A stretch of DNA of 64,000 nt from Desulforudis sp. GTDB lineage: Bacteria; Bacillota; Desulfotomaculia; Desulfotomaculales; Desulforudaceae. Positions 16,847 through 25,901 of the stretch are shown piece after piece. The stretch's first letter is position 1. Every line of letters starts with the position of its first letter. Where the stretch lies: contig QZIR01000071.1 of NCBI GenBank assembly GCA_003604975.1, positions 1-64,000 of the forward strand, read 5' to 3'. Both the position numbers and the translations under genes were made by a program. The notes under the pieces are model-generated. The model did not search any database and was not told the DNA's origin. It saw nothing but the letters and a program-made list of their open reading frames with translations.

Positions 16847-17685
16847 TTATCTTTCTCCTGATTCTTCCTGAGAACCTCTTCCAGAGACTCCAAGGAGCTG
16901 ATGATACCCTCGACCGACTCTTCAATCTGCTTCCATCCGGTCAAAGCGGCGAGGGTTACGGCCGGCTCCACATCTGCCGCCTGAGGCATCAGCTCCGAAA
17001 TAGCATTCCATTGCCTGCGCAGCTCCTGAAGGGCTGCAATATAATGGGCAAGCCCTTGGGTATCCGGCGCCAGGGTTGCTGCAAGAGTTGCGTACCCAGC
17101 GAATCGTTCCAGCATTTCCTCCTGAGCCTTGGTGAACATCGGGAGCACCATGGCATAGCCAGGATGAAATTGTTCACCCTTTAATACCCGCTGAAGATGC
17201 GCCTGCTGATCCAGCAGCAGCGCTATCAGCCCCCTGAACTGATGCCGCACATTTTGCACCTTCCTGATGAGTGTGAGCGGGCTCTGCTGCAGACCAGAGG
17301 GGAGCGGTTGTTTGCAGCCGGCCTGAATTTCCAAAAGAGCAGTGAGCAGATCGGCGTCGCTCACATCATAGCGAAGATATTTGACTCCGGGCCAGTCGAG
17401 TATCGCAGTGTCGCCTTTATTCGGAATCGAGCCTGGTACGTGTAATCCAAATATCAAATAAGAGGCTGGATATCCCCCCATAGCTATTACATCCTGAACC
17501 TCCTCCAATACTGCACGAAATCCTGCCCAAAGTGAATATTGGCCTTTTATATCCAGATGACAAAATCGGATTTCAATACACGATGAATGTGCATCATGCT
17601 GAGATGGATCAATCCAAAAACCATTAATGCGGTCACGAAACACCGCCTCAAGTTCCGCTGCTGGAAATCGAGAAAGGGTCATCAT
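16843..17685 (-). CDS. Helical protein with a possible degenerate receiver-like N-terminus, unknown
   Basis: This 280-residue soluble protein is not recognised. Residues about 60-115 alternate strands and helices (YLIFGLHVPG, VKYLRYDVSDADLL) in a way that could be a worn receiver fold without the acceptor Asp. From about 125 to the end it is almost wholly helical, with a C-terminal coiled coil (ESVEGIISSLESLEEVL). It is coupled by 4-bp overlaps to both neighbours, so the three proteins are probably made in matched amounts. It may be a phosphorelay adaptor between the kinase-like protein and the receiver-AAA protein (inference). Confidence 0.6.
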   Translation of the reverse strand: MMTLSRFPAAELEAVFRDRINGFWIDPSQHDAHSSCIEIRFCHLDIKGQYSLWAGFRAVLEEVQDVIAMGGYPASYLIFGLHVPGSIPNKGDTAILDWPGVKYLRYDVSDADLLTALLEIQAGCKQPLPSGLQQSPLTLIRKVQNVRHQFRGLIALLLDQQAHLQRVLKGEQFHPGYAMVLPMFTKAQEEMLERFAGYATLAATLAPDTQGLAHYIAALQELRRQWNAISELMPQAADVEPAVTLAALTGWKQIEESVEGIISSLESLEEVLRKNQEKDK

Positions 17686-18308
17686 GCTGTGGCGTTGTCT
17701 TTAAGCCACTGGATAGGATCCATAGCAATTTTCTCTGCAGTTGAAAGCATATCAGCGAAGCTGAGATTTTCTAGCTTAGTTTTTATTTTATCGTTCATCA
17801 AGGTATCCCAAATTTTTGCCGCTTCAGTCCTTGAAGCTGAATTATTTGTCAACTGCTGAAGTAGTTTCCATGCAACCCATTTATCTAATGCGCTGATCAT
17901 ATTAATGCTACTGTATCTTGCTATAATTTCACGGATAATATTCTGTTTTGATTGTATTTTGTCATCTATCAATAGGCAAATTGATTCCCAAAAGGGATCG
18001 CGAGGTACATGGCTAAATTGGTCTATTGGAGAGACCCTCCACCCCCACTCTGAAAGTTGTTGACTTTGTTTCGTCCAATTCTCTGAATTGCTTTTATGCT
18101 GAATGAGAATGGCAATTTTTTGGTTACCATCGATTCTGTATACTGAATATTTATCATCATCAAATAAAATGATATCTATATCAATACATTTATGTTCATT
18201 AATGTCATGGACAATCGTTCCGTTTGAGTCAAAACCAATTGGAAGACACTTGATCTGCGAGTTCTCATTTGAGATATTAGATAATTTTACAAAACCAATC
18301 ACAGGCAT
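17682..18308 (-). CDS. Possible pseudo-receiver protein, unknown function
   Basis: About 208 residues when started at the ATG at 18308, which has an excellent AAGGAGGA site; an earlier ATG at 18353 would overlap the upstream kinase-like gene. The N-terminal half has strand-rich phrases (DIDIILFDDDKYSVY, KIAILIQHK, SEWGWRVSPID) that could be a receiver-like core without a clear phospho-acceptor. The C-terminal half is helical. It is AT-rich compared with its downstream neighbour. Family unknown. Its place between a kinase-like protein and receiver proteins suggests a signalling role. Confidence 0.55.
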   Translation of the reverse strand: MPVIGFVKLSNISNENSQIKCLPIGFDSNGTIVHDINEHKCIDIDIILFDDDKYSVYRIDGNQKIAILIQHKSNSENWTKQSQQLSEWGWRVSPIDQFSHVPRDPFWESICLLIDDKIQSKQNIIREIIARYSSINMISALDKWVAWKLLQQLTNNSASRTEAAKIWDTLMNDKIKTKLENLSFADMLSTAEKIAMDPIQWLKDNATA

Positions 18309-18328
18309 AAGGCTCCTCCTTGGATTAT

Positions 18329-21300
18329 TTAAATAGCCGTCGAAGCACTCCATAGTGCGCGCATCAAGGCCAACTTGCTTGGGCGAGCCAAGAGATACTC
18401 CAGCAATGCAGATATAGGAAGATAGCGTACCCGCATACCATTGTGTCGATTAAACGAGCTCACCCCCCTCCCGGTGACAATGACAATTTCACATTCTGCC
18501 CCCACCTTCGTTCCTTCAAGCAGCGCCGACAAAGTCTGAGCTTCATCCTCCTTCCCCTTGGGCCCCTTGGTAAGATTCTCTAGAATAGTCAAATGTAATA
18601 TGAGAAAATCAGGAGGACAATGGCCCCCCAGCCTTGCGGGGTTCCGAAGGAAATTCTGGATACTGTCAAAATCAGGCCGATTCAGGTTTGTTTTGGGACA
18701 ATCACCAGAAGAGCTAAATGGTATATTTCTACACTCTTCAGGCTCATCTGTAGAATCAGGAACCCAGATCCCCATGCACGGCCAGAGCGTCTTATATTCA
18801 ACTTTTCGATACTTTCGGCAAAGCTCATTCTGTACCCGCTCGTCAAGTACAATCACACGAGCCAATGCTGCTGCCAATAGTTCACCTCCTGCTGCTTCCG
18901 TAGAAAATTGCTTCTCAAGAAACGGCTCATGCGGGCTCAGGCTTTCCAACATTTCGGAAAAGACAATATTCTCCCTGTATGAGTTGTCGCCGGTATAATA
19001 TCCAGCGCTCAATAAGTTGGGGCTTCCTGTTTTCGCAAAATCCTTACTATTTGCATGATGACCACAAAGAATTATCAAATTCTGATAAACCTTATCGGCA
19101 ACGAATTGCGCCCAATCGCCTTTATTACAGTGCCAATATCTACCATTAACTAAATATTGCTGCCCGTTATCCCAATGAACATTCTTTTCCTTGTCCCAAC
19201 CTATGAAAGCTATGACCTCCTTCCCATTCCATTCATCACGCTTATTTACGTATTCTCTCCAAATTATTTCATGTAACTGCTCAAGACATGCTTCAGGGTT
19301 AAAGTCGGAACTTAGTAATCCGCCAAAGCATGATATTAGAAAACCAGCATCCAAAAGTTTCGTCCGCACCGGCAAAGTCAACATAGGAACCGACCCTTGT
19401 CCGTCGATTAGTAATGCCGCCACTTCCCCTGTTTCACTATTATGTTTTTGAGCCATAGAGCTATCGACAACCACAAAAGAATAGCCTTTCAACAGCGCCT
19501 CACCAGGAAAAGAAGAATAAATCTGCATGCCTTTATTCCTGAGCATTTTGTTGACGTTTTCAATATTCTCTTGCCCGATTAACGAATCAAGGGTAACTCG
19601 GTCACAAACCAAGGCACAGAGTTTGGCCCGATGCAAATAGATCTCGTACGCAAGAAAGGAGGTCTCTTTCTCAACATCATAAAACTCACAGGCATTAAGT
19701 ACCGCAGGACCGTCTAGGGCTTTGCCGAGATCCCCCATGCTAAAATTTCGCAGATAGTGTGCACAAATTTGTACTTCCCGGATCCCCCAGAATTTTTGAT
19801 TTGGGCTGCCGTCCCTGTTCAGGATCGGATCATCATTAATTATTATATTTATTCTCTCAACATTTTCTTTAACTTTATTTATAGACTGACAGTCAATAAT
19901 AGTAAATTTCCATAGGTCAGGATAACCTTCAGAATCATCAATTTCAACTTTAACTGACACAATATTTCCGAAATCATCAGTATTATGACGGGCACTATTC
20001 CGAATAATATTCTCTAATATGACGTATAATGCATGTGCCCCGACCTCCCCGCCAGGACATGAGAATAATGCGTCACTGTGCATAATTCCACTAATATCTA
20101 CTGATGCTACTATTCCCTCCTTACCAGAAATATATGAAAGCAATATTGGTTCAAATTTCTTACCTTCCATAGAACCTTTTTGTTTGTTGACCCTGCCCCT
20201 TTCCAAGTCCAGATTGAGAGCCGAAAGAACCGTGCTAAGACTTAAGGGCTGAGAAAACAATGACTTTCCAGATGTCGAAACTTCGGCGATAAAATCCATC
20301 CTGCGCTGCAAATAACGGAGGAAAACAGACCTATGATCCTCAACCCCATCCTCCACTGCACTATCCTCAATAGAAGCTCCAGCGTTATATGCTCGCTGCT
20401 CTCTCACTCTCCCGGCTGCATTACTATACCTTGCAAGGACATGAGAACCGATATTATGCGACAGATTGCGGCCCATAATTGCAGAAACCGCAGTTTGTAA
20501 AGCCGCTCGCCGAGTTCGGATCTTGGGGATAAGCATTCGCATCAGATCAAGCTGTTGACGCAAGTATTCCTCGCACAAAAGGATCCGAATATTATCCTCA
20601 GGAGGAATATAAGATGCCTCTGGAAATTCAAACCGAATTGATAAACGACCGAATGTCGAAATTTCCTGCTCCAAAATATCCGGAATAAAATTTTTCGACC
20701 AGCAATTGATTGTTCCTCCTTCTCCAGCGCTCCACCACATGAAATGCTTTCCACCTGATTGCTGAATTAACCGCTCAGGATTGTTAGGTATCATATCAAA
20801 AGCAGATGAGCAAGGACCTTCATATTCCCATTCCCATTTTTCACTGCTACTCTCTTTCTTAATTCTCCTATATCCATAGATTGGCATGGTGTTATCAAAT
20901 ACAACCGCTGTTTCCCAATCTTGCATGAAAACAAGAACATCCAAGAAATGGCGCACAAGATCATTTTGTGGCTTTATCTCCGCAGTTGTTGCAAGAGTTT
21001 TAGCAGAGGCTGTAATTTCAGCAGAGAGTTCAGGAAAACTTCTTAGAAACAAAGGGTACTTTGTCTTGAGCCATTTTTTACGGGTGGGGGCGTCAGAAAA
21101 AAACACCGCCATGACAGCCATGATACCCCCTACACCCCAATCATCTATCCACACATCATAGAGAGGCAACAGCACAACTTTACGACACTTTCCTATCCTT
21201 TTACCTAGACTCAATCCGGTCGAATCTTTTGGATCTAAAAGCAGGTACCTCAAGAACACTTGCTCAGCCAGTAATTGAGAGTCATCAGGCAACGATGAAT

Positions 21301-22099
21301 CGTCTTTTTCTGGTTCGCAGCTGGTATGGGCATCTGGCTGGCTCAGTGGCACATACATGTTTAAAGCGCAATGAGTGTTGTTATATGCTGGGATAGCATC
21401 CTGTTCATTTTCGATTCTTATCCATCTCAAAGGTGGTTGTGACTCTTTTTCTCCAGGATTAAACAATTCACCTGCAAGCATGTCTAATCGGCGGTTGATG
21501 CAAAATTTTCCGCATTTCTTCAAAAAATAATAGAAAAGTCCCTCGAGGTTTTTATCGGCGCTATGGTGAAAACCCGAGTAAAGAGCAAGCAATCTGCGAT
21601 GTAATTTCTCATTATCATCGCTTGATGAAGTCTTACCACTAAGGATTTCTTCAGCATAACACTTGGCATCTTCGTAAAATGCACCTTGAGGCAAATCTCG
21701 TAAAACTGTTTTTACAGCATTAATACGTTTACTTAATGACAAATCACCAAATTTTGATATGTTATAGGTATTGGCACAGCACCATTTCTTGAACTCAGCA
21801 TCTAATTTTTTCAAAAGCGTTAGTGTTTCATTATTTTCCCCTGACTGGCGCCAATGCCACATGGATCTGTTGACTGATATCCAATTAAATGTTCGAGAAT
21901 GCTTGCTGAAGAAGGTTGTGACCAAAAAAACATTTTCATTATTTGAGCCATCATCACTTCCAAGACGACTAGCTAACCAATTCAAATGCAATCTAGCATT
22001 GAAACGATAAATTACTTCAGGATACAAGTAATGAATATCCTGCGCCGTCCGTAAATTATCGATGTATAAAGTCAAGTTTTGATTGTTACTGTCAGTCAT
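18329..22099 (-). CDS. Large histidine-kinase-like sensor with C-terminal receiver-like domain
   Basis: This 1256-residue protein has no membrane segments, so it should be a cytoplasmic sensor. Residues 1 to about 530 are an unknown sensor region. At about 540, GRNLSHNIGSHVLAR looks like a dimerisation/phospho-acceptor helix with candidate His residues. At about 690, LYVILENIIRNSARHN matches the N-box of HATPase domains; FTIIDCQS and FWGIREVQICAHYL stand where the glycine boxes belong but lack most glycines. The last 180 residues look like a receiver fold: ARVIVLDERVQ, FLILHLTILENL with His where the acceptor Asp should be, and IVIVTGRGVSS. ATP use and phosphotransfer are therefore plausible but not proven. 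The start lies 3 bp after the permease stop. Confidence 0.7.
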   Translation of the reverse strand: MTDSNNQNLTLYIDNLRTAQDIHYLYPEVIYRFNARLHLNWLASRLGSDDGSNNENVFLVTTFFSKHSRTFNWISVNRSMWHWRQSGENNETLTLLKKLDAEFKKWCCANTYNISKFGDLSLSKRINAVKTVLRDLPQGAFYEDAKCYAEEILSGKTSSSDDNEKLHRRLLALYSGFHHSADKNLEGLFYYFLKKCGKFCINRRLDMLAGELFNPGEKESQPPLRWIRIENEQDAIPAYNNTHCALNMYVPLSQPDAHTSCEPEKDDSSLPDDSQLLAEQVFLRYLLLDPKDSTGLSLGKRIGKCRKVVLLPLYDVWIDDWGVGGIMAVMAVFFSDAPTRKKWLKTKYPLFLRSFPELSAEITASAKTLATTAEIKPQNDLVRHFLDVLVFMQDWETAVVFDNTMPIYGYRRIKKESSSEKWEWEYEGPCSSAFDMIPNNPERLIQQSGGKHFMWWSAGEGGTINCWSKNFIPDILEQEISTFGRLSIRFEFPEASYIPPEDNIRILLCEEYLRQQLDLMRMLIPKIRTRRAALQTAVSAIMGRNLSHNIGSHVLARYSNAAGRVREQRAYNAGASIEDSAVEDGVEDHRSVFLRYLQRRMDFIAEVSTSGKSLFSQPLSLSTVLSALNLDLERGRVNKQKGSMEGKKFEPILLSYISGKEGIVASVDISGIMHSDALFSCPGGEVGAHALYVILENIIRNSARHNTDDFGNIVSVKVEIDDSEGYPDLWKFTIIDCQSINKVKENVERINIIINDDPILNRDGSPNQKFWGIREVQICAHYLRNFSMGDLGKALDGPAVLNACEFYDVEKETSFLAYEIYLHRAKLCALVCDRVTLDSLIGQENIENVNKMLRNKGMQIYSSFPGEALLKGYSFVVVDSSMAQKHNSETGEVAALLIDGQGSVPMLTLPVRTKLLDAGFLISCFGGLLSSDFNPEACLEQLHEIIWREYVNKRDEWNGKEVIAFIGWDKEKNVHWDNGQQYLVNGRYWHCNKGDWAQFVADKVYQNLIILCGHHANSKDFAKTGSPNLLSAGYYTGDNSYRENIVFSEMLESLSPHEPFLEKQFSTEAAGGELLAAALARVIVLDERVQNELCRKYRKVEYKTLWPCMGIWVPDSTDEPEECRNIPFSSSGDCPKTNLNRPDFDSIQNFLRNPARLGGHCPPDFLILHLTILENLTKGPKGKEDEAQTLSALLEGTKVGAECEIVIVTGRGVSSFNRHNGMRVRYLPISALLEYLLARPSKLALMRALWSASTAI

Positions 22100-22102
22100 A
22101 TT

Positions 22103-22924
22103 TCAATTTTTCCATTGATAAAGGGAAACCTGACTCCTTCTTGTTCCAACTGCCCATGCTACGCCCTGGATTATAAGCACAATTAAAAACAACGCTGTCG
22201 CTGGCGAAAGTGCCACCCATGAGGCTGTACCGATATAGGTTACACTGTCATAGATCATCTTCCCCAGACTAGGCTGAGGCGGTTGTACGCCAAGGCCAAG
22301 AAAAGACAAGCCCGCCTCCAGGGCAACTATTTCTGGCAGGTAGCCGACCGAAAACAGAACAGCTGAATCCACACAGGTTGGCAATACTGTGACAAATAAT
22401 ATTTTCCACTCTGGCGCGCCCATTGCTCTTTCTGCTACCACGTAGTCAAGAAGTAAAGTTCTGATAACCTCCGCCCGTACAATTCTTGCTGGATTCGTCC
22501 ACATGATTGCCGTGAGGACGGCATAGGCCTTTACCAGCCCAGGGCCAACCACACTCAGTATCGCTGCAACTACAAGTAAAAAAGGGAGAGACGTTAAAAA
22601 ATCTGCGATCCAGCAGAATAATCTATCCGGCCAGCGAGAATAATAATATCCGGCAAGCGCCCCCAATAGTGCCCCAATGAAAAGTGAAGACAGTAATGCC
22701 ACTACCGAGACAGTGAGAGTCAAGGCAATCCCATGCAGAACTCGGCTGAGTAAGTCCCGTCCCAAGTCATCAGTACCCAACCAATGGATTTGGCTAGGCG
22801 GCAGCAGACGCTCAGTCATTGAAATTACTAAAGGATCATATTTTGAACACCACGGGATGACTAAAAAAAAAACTGTAATTAAACAAAGAGCCAACAGGAT
22901 TGTACGGTTAGAATTATTGAACAT
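22103..22924 (-). CDS. Oligopeptide ABC transporter permease (DppC/OppC type)
   Basis: This 273-residue inner-membrane protein has about six membrane segments and the DppC-type features WLGTDDLGRD near the N-terminus and the coupling-helix loop ALEAGLSFLGLGVQPPQPSLG near the C-terminus. It forms a heterodimer with DppB-type permeases. I use the ATG at 22924 because TTAGGAGC precedes it; it overlaps the end of the dppB-like gene by 11 bp. The transporter is embedded in a signalling/RNA-polymerase operon, so its ligand may be a peptide signal and not a nutrient (inference). Confidence 0.88.
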   Translation of the reverse strand: MFNNSNRTILLALCLITVFFLVIPWCSKYDPLVISMTERLLPPSQIHWLGTDDLGRDLLSRVLHGIALTLTVSVVALLSSLFIGALLGALAGYYYSRWPDRLFCWIADFLTSLPFLLVVAAILSVVGPGLVKAYAVLTAIMWTNPARIVRAEVIRTLLLDYVVAERAMGAPEWKILFVTVLPTCVDSAVLFSVGYLPEIVALEAGLSFLGLGVQPPQPSLGKMIYDSVTYIGTASWVALSPATALFLIVLIIQGVAWAVGTRRSQVSLYQWKN

Positions 22925-23843
22925 GATTGCTCCTAATTCTTGGATCAATCAGCTGATACATCACTTCAAGTGCAAAGCTGACCATCAAAGTGAACAAAGA
23001 TGTGACAATAATTATACCTTCCATCATAGGAAGATCGCGCTCAAGAACTGACTTGAGGAGTAGTGAACCAATTCCTGGTATTGAAAATACGATTTCTACA
23101 ATGAATGTGCTTGTGAGTAGCAACGGTAACTGATTCCCGAAAGCAGCAATTATAGGAAGCCATGAATTTCGCAGGATATACCTTCGCAATATCCTGTTTT
23201 CAGACAGTCCTCGGGCGCGTGCGGCCCGTACATATTCAGTTCCTGAAACTAAGTGCATCTGTCTTCGAAGAATGCGCCCAAGTATACCCATCGGATAACA
23301 TGCTAGTACAAATGCCGCTGGGATTAAAAACATAAAATCTGAAAGACTGGTGAGGAATCCTGAAAAACGAGTGAAAGGATAATAGGCGACTGTTGTTAGA
23401 GCAACTAACACAGCACTGAAGAGAGTGGGCAAAGACACTAAAAGAAAATCACTTAATTCACAAATCCGGCTCCATTTTCTACTACCTTGGAGCAACACTT
23501 GCACTGTCAAGTAAAGCGCTATAAACAATACGGCCATAACAGTGAGTGTGGCCGTATTTACAATTTTTCTCCTGACTTCTAAGCCAACCGGTCGACTATC
23601 GATAAATGAATTCCCAAAATCAAGTTTAAAAGCATGAAAGGCAAAATGGAAAAACTGCAGAGCAGGTGGCTGATCCAAACCAAGACGTTGGCGTGCTGAG
23701 GCAACCTGTTCCTCGGGCGCATTGGGTCCCAATAATGTACGTGCGGGGTCTGTAGGAATGATATGGAATAGTACAAATGTCGCGATAATTATACTACACC
23801 ACAGCGTTAACAAATACCCTACTCGTAAGATATTTTTTTCCAC
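22914..23843 (-). CDS. Oligopeptide ABC transporter permease (DppB/OppB type)
   Basis: The 309-residue protein has the DppB hallmarks: an N-terminal membrane segment followed by FHIIPTDPARTLLG, later the EYVRAARARGLSENRIL coupling loop, STFIVEIVFSIPGIGSLL, and the terminal YQLIDPRIR. It pairs with the DppC-type permease encoded immediately downstream. The gene begins 61 bp after the binding-protein gene. The order (binding protein, B, C) is standard for peptide transporters, but the ATPase gene lies upstream at 27.9-29.6 kb, cut off by an insertion-sequence remnant and the radical SAM gene. Confidence 0.88.
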   Translation of the reverse strand: MEKNILRVGYLLTLWCSIIIATFVLFHIIPTDPARTLLGPNAPEEQVASARQRLGLDQPPALQFFHFAFHAFKLDFGNSFIDSRPVGLEVRRKIVNTATLTVMAVLFIALYLTVQVLLQGSRKWSRICELSDFLLVSLPTLFSAVLVALTTVAYYPFTRFSGFLTSLSDFMFLIPAAFVLACYPMGILGRILRRQMHLVSGTEYVRAARARGLSENRILRRYILRNSWLPIIAAFGNQLPLLLTSTFIVEIVFSIPGIGSLLLKSVLERDLPMMEGIIIVTSLFTLMVSFALEVMYQLIDPRIRSNHVQ

Positions 23844-23904
23844 AGTGAAAAAGAAAGGGGAAAGTTATGCGCAAACGATAGTCACTATCGATATACGCCT
23901 TGGC

Positions 23905-25689
23905 TTAACTCTCCGCCGATGAGAGTTCAGAAAATCGGAAATAACCGTGTGGATTAACAGACAATTCCCCATATTTTTTTGAGTACAAAATAACCTGCTT
24001 AAGGCGAAAAAGAAAAATAGCTGGCGCTTGTTCCATAATTTCTTTCTCAATCTCTGCAGATTTTTCAACTGAAGCTTCATGTGACAAGGCCCGCAGCCCC
24101 TCCAACTCGCTGTCTATCAAAGGATCAGTGAACTGCCAAAAATTCGGTACAGGTCGTTTTGTCGAAGAAAATAGATTGATAAGTATCGGTTCTGGGGAGG
24201 ATAGTACATAGTCGAAGAACATACTGAACATCGGTGCATCCCCCTTTACTATTCGACCAATAACGCTGTTGAAATCAAGTTTAGTAAGTTGAATATTGAT
24301 TCCGATGGTTTTCATCTGACTTTGAAATAACTGTCCTATCTGTTCACTGACTGCTTGTTCGTGAACGAACAACTCCAAAGGTTCTCCACGGTAACTCGAC
24401 CTGCTTAGCTCATCACGGGCCTTTTCTAGATTAAAAAGTGTCTCAGGTGAAATTGCTGGGACGTAACCACTCATTCCCGGAGGCACCGCGCCTCCGATAA
24501 CATCTGCATAGCCATAGAAAAATTTGTCCACAATTTGCTTTCTGTTAGTTCCATAAGACATAGCCAGGCGCAAATGCTGGTCTGTAATCTTGAGATCATT
24601 AATTCCCAACAGATGGCTGTTAAAAGTTGCAAAAACCTTCATTTGAAACTTTGCAGCAATGTCATTTTTGAGTGAACCGTAGGGATCAAGTGCAGCGGGG
24701 AAAAGGGAAGGTGGCAACAACATCATATCGATCCCCCCCTTTTTGAGCTCTGCGAGCCGAACCTGATCGTTTTTTATAACCCTAAAAGTCAAACGAACTA
24801 TGCCTCCATGCTGCGACTTATCCCAATAGTTTGGATTTCGTACAAGGACAATTTCCGTATCACTTCGAGATTTGAGCAGGTAAGGACCGGTACCCACGGA
24901 AAGATTAAAACCCCAACTATCTTTGAATCGACTATCTTTCGCCTCTCGAGGGAAGATAGCAATCCAAGCGGTAGTGAGCCTATTCAAAAAAAATGGCTCA
25001 GGCTTGATGAGATTAATTTCCAACGTCTTGTCATCTATTGCACGGACCCCATCGACAACATTTGCTGTACCAGCGTTGTACTCTGCACACCCCTTGATAG
25101 AATCCATGAGTAAGAATGCTGGATAAGCCGCAGATGAGCAAAATGCGGTATAGCTCTCAACAACATCTTCAACTGTCATGACCCGAGACTGTGATTGAGA
25201 CCCAAACATTTCAGAGTCATGGAAGCGGACACCTTGTCGGATGCGAAAACGCCATACTTGATTATCAGATGTTTCCCAGCTTTCAGCAAGAGCAGGGGTG
25301 ATTTGACCATTTTTATCTAGCCCAAGCAATCCCTCAAAAATCTGCCAGGATACTATAAAGTTCTTTGGATTTTTCATCGTTAACGGATCAAATCGCTCCG
25401 GCTCGGCTTCAATACCGACCACGATTTGATCTGCTGAAGATGTCTGTCTAGAACAGGAAGCAAGTCCCAAGAAAAGGACTGCTATTGCCATAAAGTACAA
25501 TAAAACAGCGACAGGCTCTCCCACTACTTCTTTTGTGGATTTTCTGCGCTTCTTTGAAACCTTAGAGAGGACATTAAATCGCCTCGACGAAGACGGGAGG
25601 GGATCATTATCGCATTGGACAGCACCTTGATGAGCGAGAAAATCTAAAGTTTTCCCTCGCTCCACAGAACCACTATTAGAAATAGCCAT
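23905..25689 (-). CDS. Oligopeptide-binding lipoprotein with an extra peptide-like N-terminus
   Basis: The 594-residue protein contains a family-5 extracellular solute-binding domain (about residues 85-590; DQIVVGIEAEPERFDPL at its start, SWETSDNQVWRFRIRQGVRFHD). A lipobox LGLASC (Cys79) follows a hydrophobic stretch, as expected for an anchored binding protein. What is odd is the 55 residues before the signal: the first 16 (NSGSVERGKTLD) closely resemble the start of the 70-residue peptide encoded just upstream (NCGSVGRGKSLE). Either a second precursor-peptide gene has fused to the binding-protein gene, or the lipoprotein really starts internally, for example at a GTG just before GEPVAVLLYF. 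The ATG overlaps the upstream stop. Confidence 0.85.
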   Translation of the reverse strand: MAISNSGSVERGKTLDFLAHQGAVQCDNDPLPSSSRRFNVLSKVSKKRRKSTKEVVGEPVAVLLYFMAIAVLFLGLASCSRQTSSADQIVVGIEAEPERFDPLTMKNPKNFIVSWQIFEGLLGLDKNGQITPALAESWETSDNQVWRFRIRQGVRFHDSEMFGSQSQSRVMTVEDVVESYTAFCSSAAYPAFLLMDSIKGCAEYNAGTANVVDGVRAIDDKTLEINLIKPEPFFLNRLTTAWIAIFPREAKDSRFKDSWGFNLSVGTGPYLLKSRSDTEIVLVRNPNYWDKSQHGGIVRLTFRVIKNDQVRLAELKKGGIDMMLLPPSLFPAALDPYGSLKNDIAAKFQMKVFATFNSHLLGINDLKITDQHLRLAMSYGTNRKQIVDKFFYGYADVIGGAVPPGMSGYVPAISPETLFNLEKARDELSRSSYRGEPLELFVHEQAVSEQIGQLFQSQMKTIGINIQLTKLDFNSVIGRIVKGDAPMFSMFFDYVLSSPEPILINLFSSTKRPVPNFWQFTDPLIDSELEGLRALSHEASVEKSAEIEKEIMEQAPAIFLFRLKQVILYSKKYGELSVNPHGYFRFSELSSAES

Positions 25690-25901
25690 TATACATTTCT
25701 CCCGGCAGAGCTGGATAACGCCCTTAAATTAATTCGTTTCGAAGGAATGTGTGGAAATTTATATAAGCTATTTGTTGCTCCTGTTGTGCCTTTAGGCATA
25801 ACAAGCAATATATCCTGCTCTTCATCTTTGCCGCGGGCATTTTGACTGACAACAGTTTCGAGCGACTTTCCCCGGCCCACAGAGCCACAATTAGAAACCA
25901 T
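25689..25901 (-). CDS. Candidate ribosomally made precursor peptide of a radical SAM system
   Basis: This 70-residue peptide lies directly after the radical SAM gene, sharing its stop/start base, and directly before the transporter binding protein. It begins MVSNCGSVGRGKSLE, contains one Cys, a charged middle (GKDEEQD) and a basic C-terminal part (IPSKRINLRALSSSAGRNV). Short size, position beside a radical SAM enzyme and duplication of its start at the head of the next gene suggest a substrate that is modified, matured and moved by the peptide transporter (a RiPP precursor or peptide signal). No known precursor family was recognised, and the cleavage site and modified residue are unknown. Confidence 0.6.
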   Translation of the reverse strand: MVSNCGSVGRGKSLETVVSQNARGKDEEQDILLVMPKGTTGATNSLYKFPHIPSKRINLRALSSSAGRNV

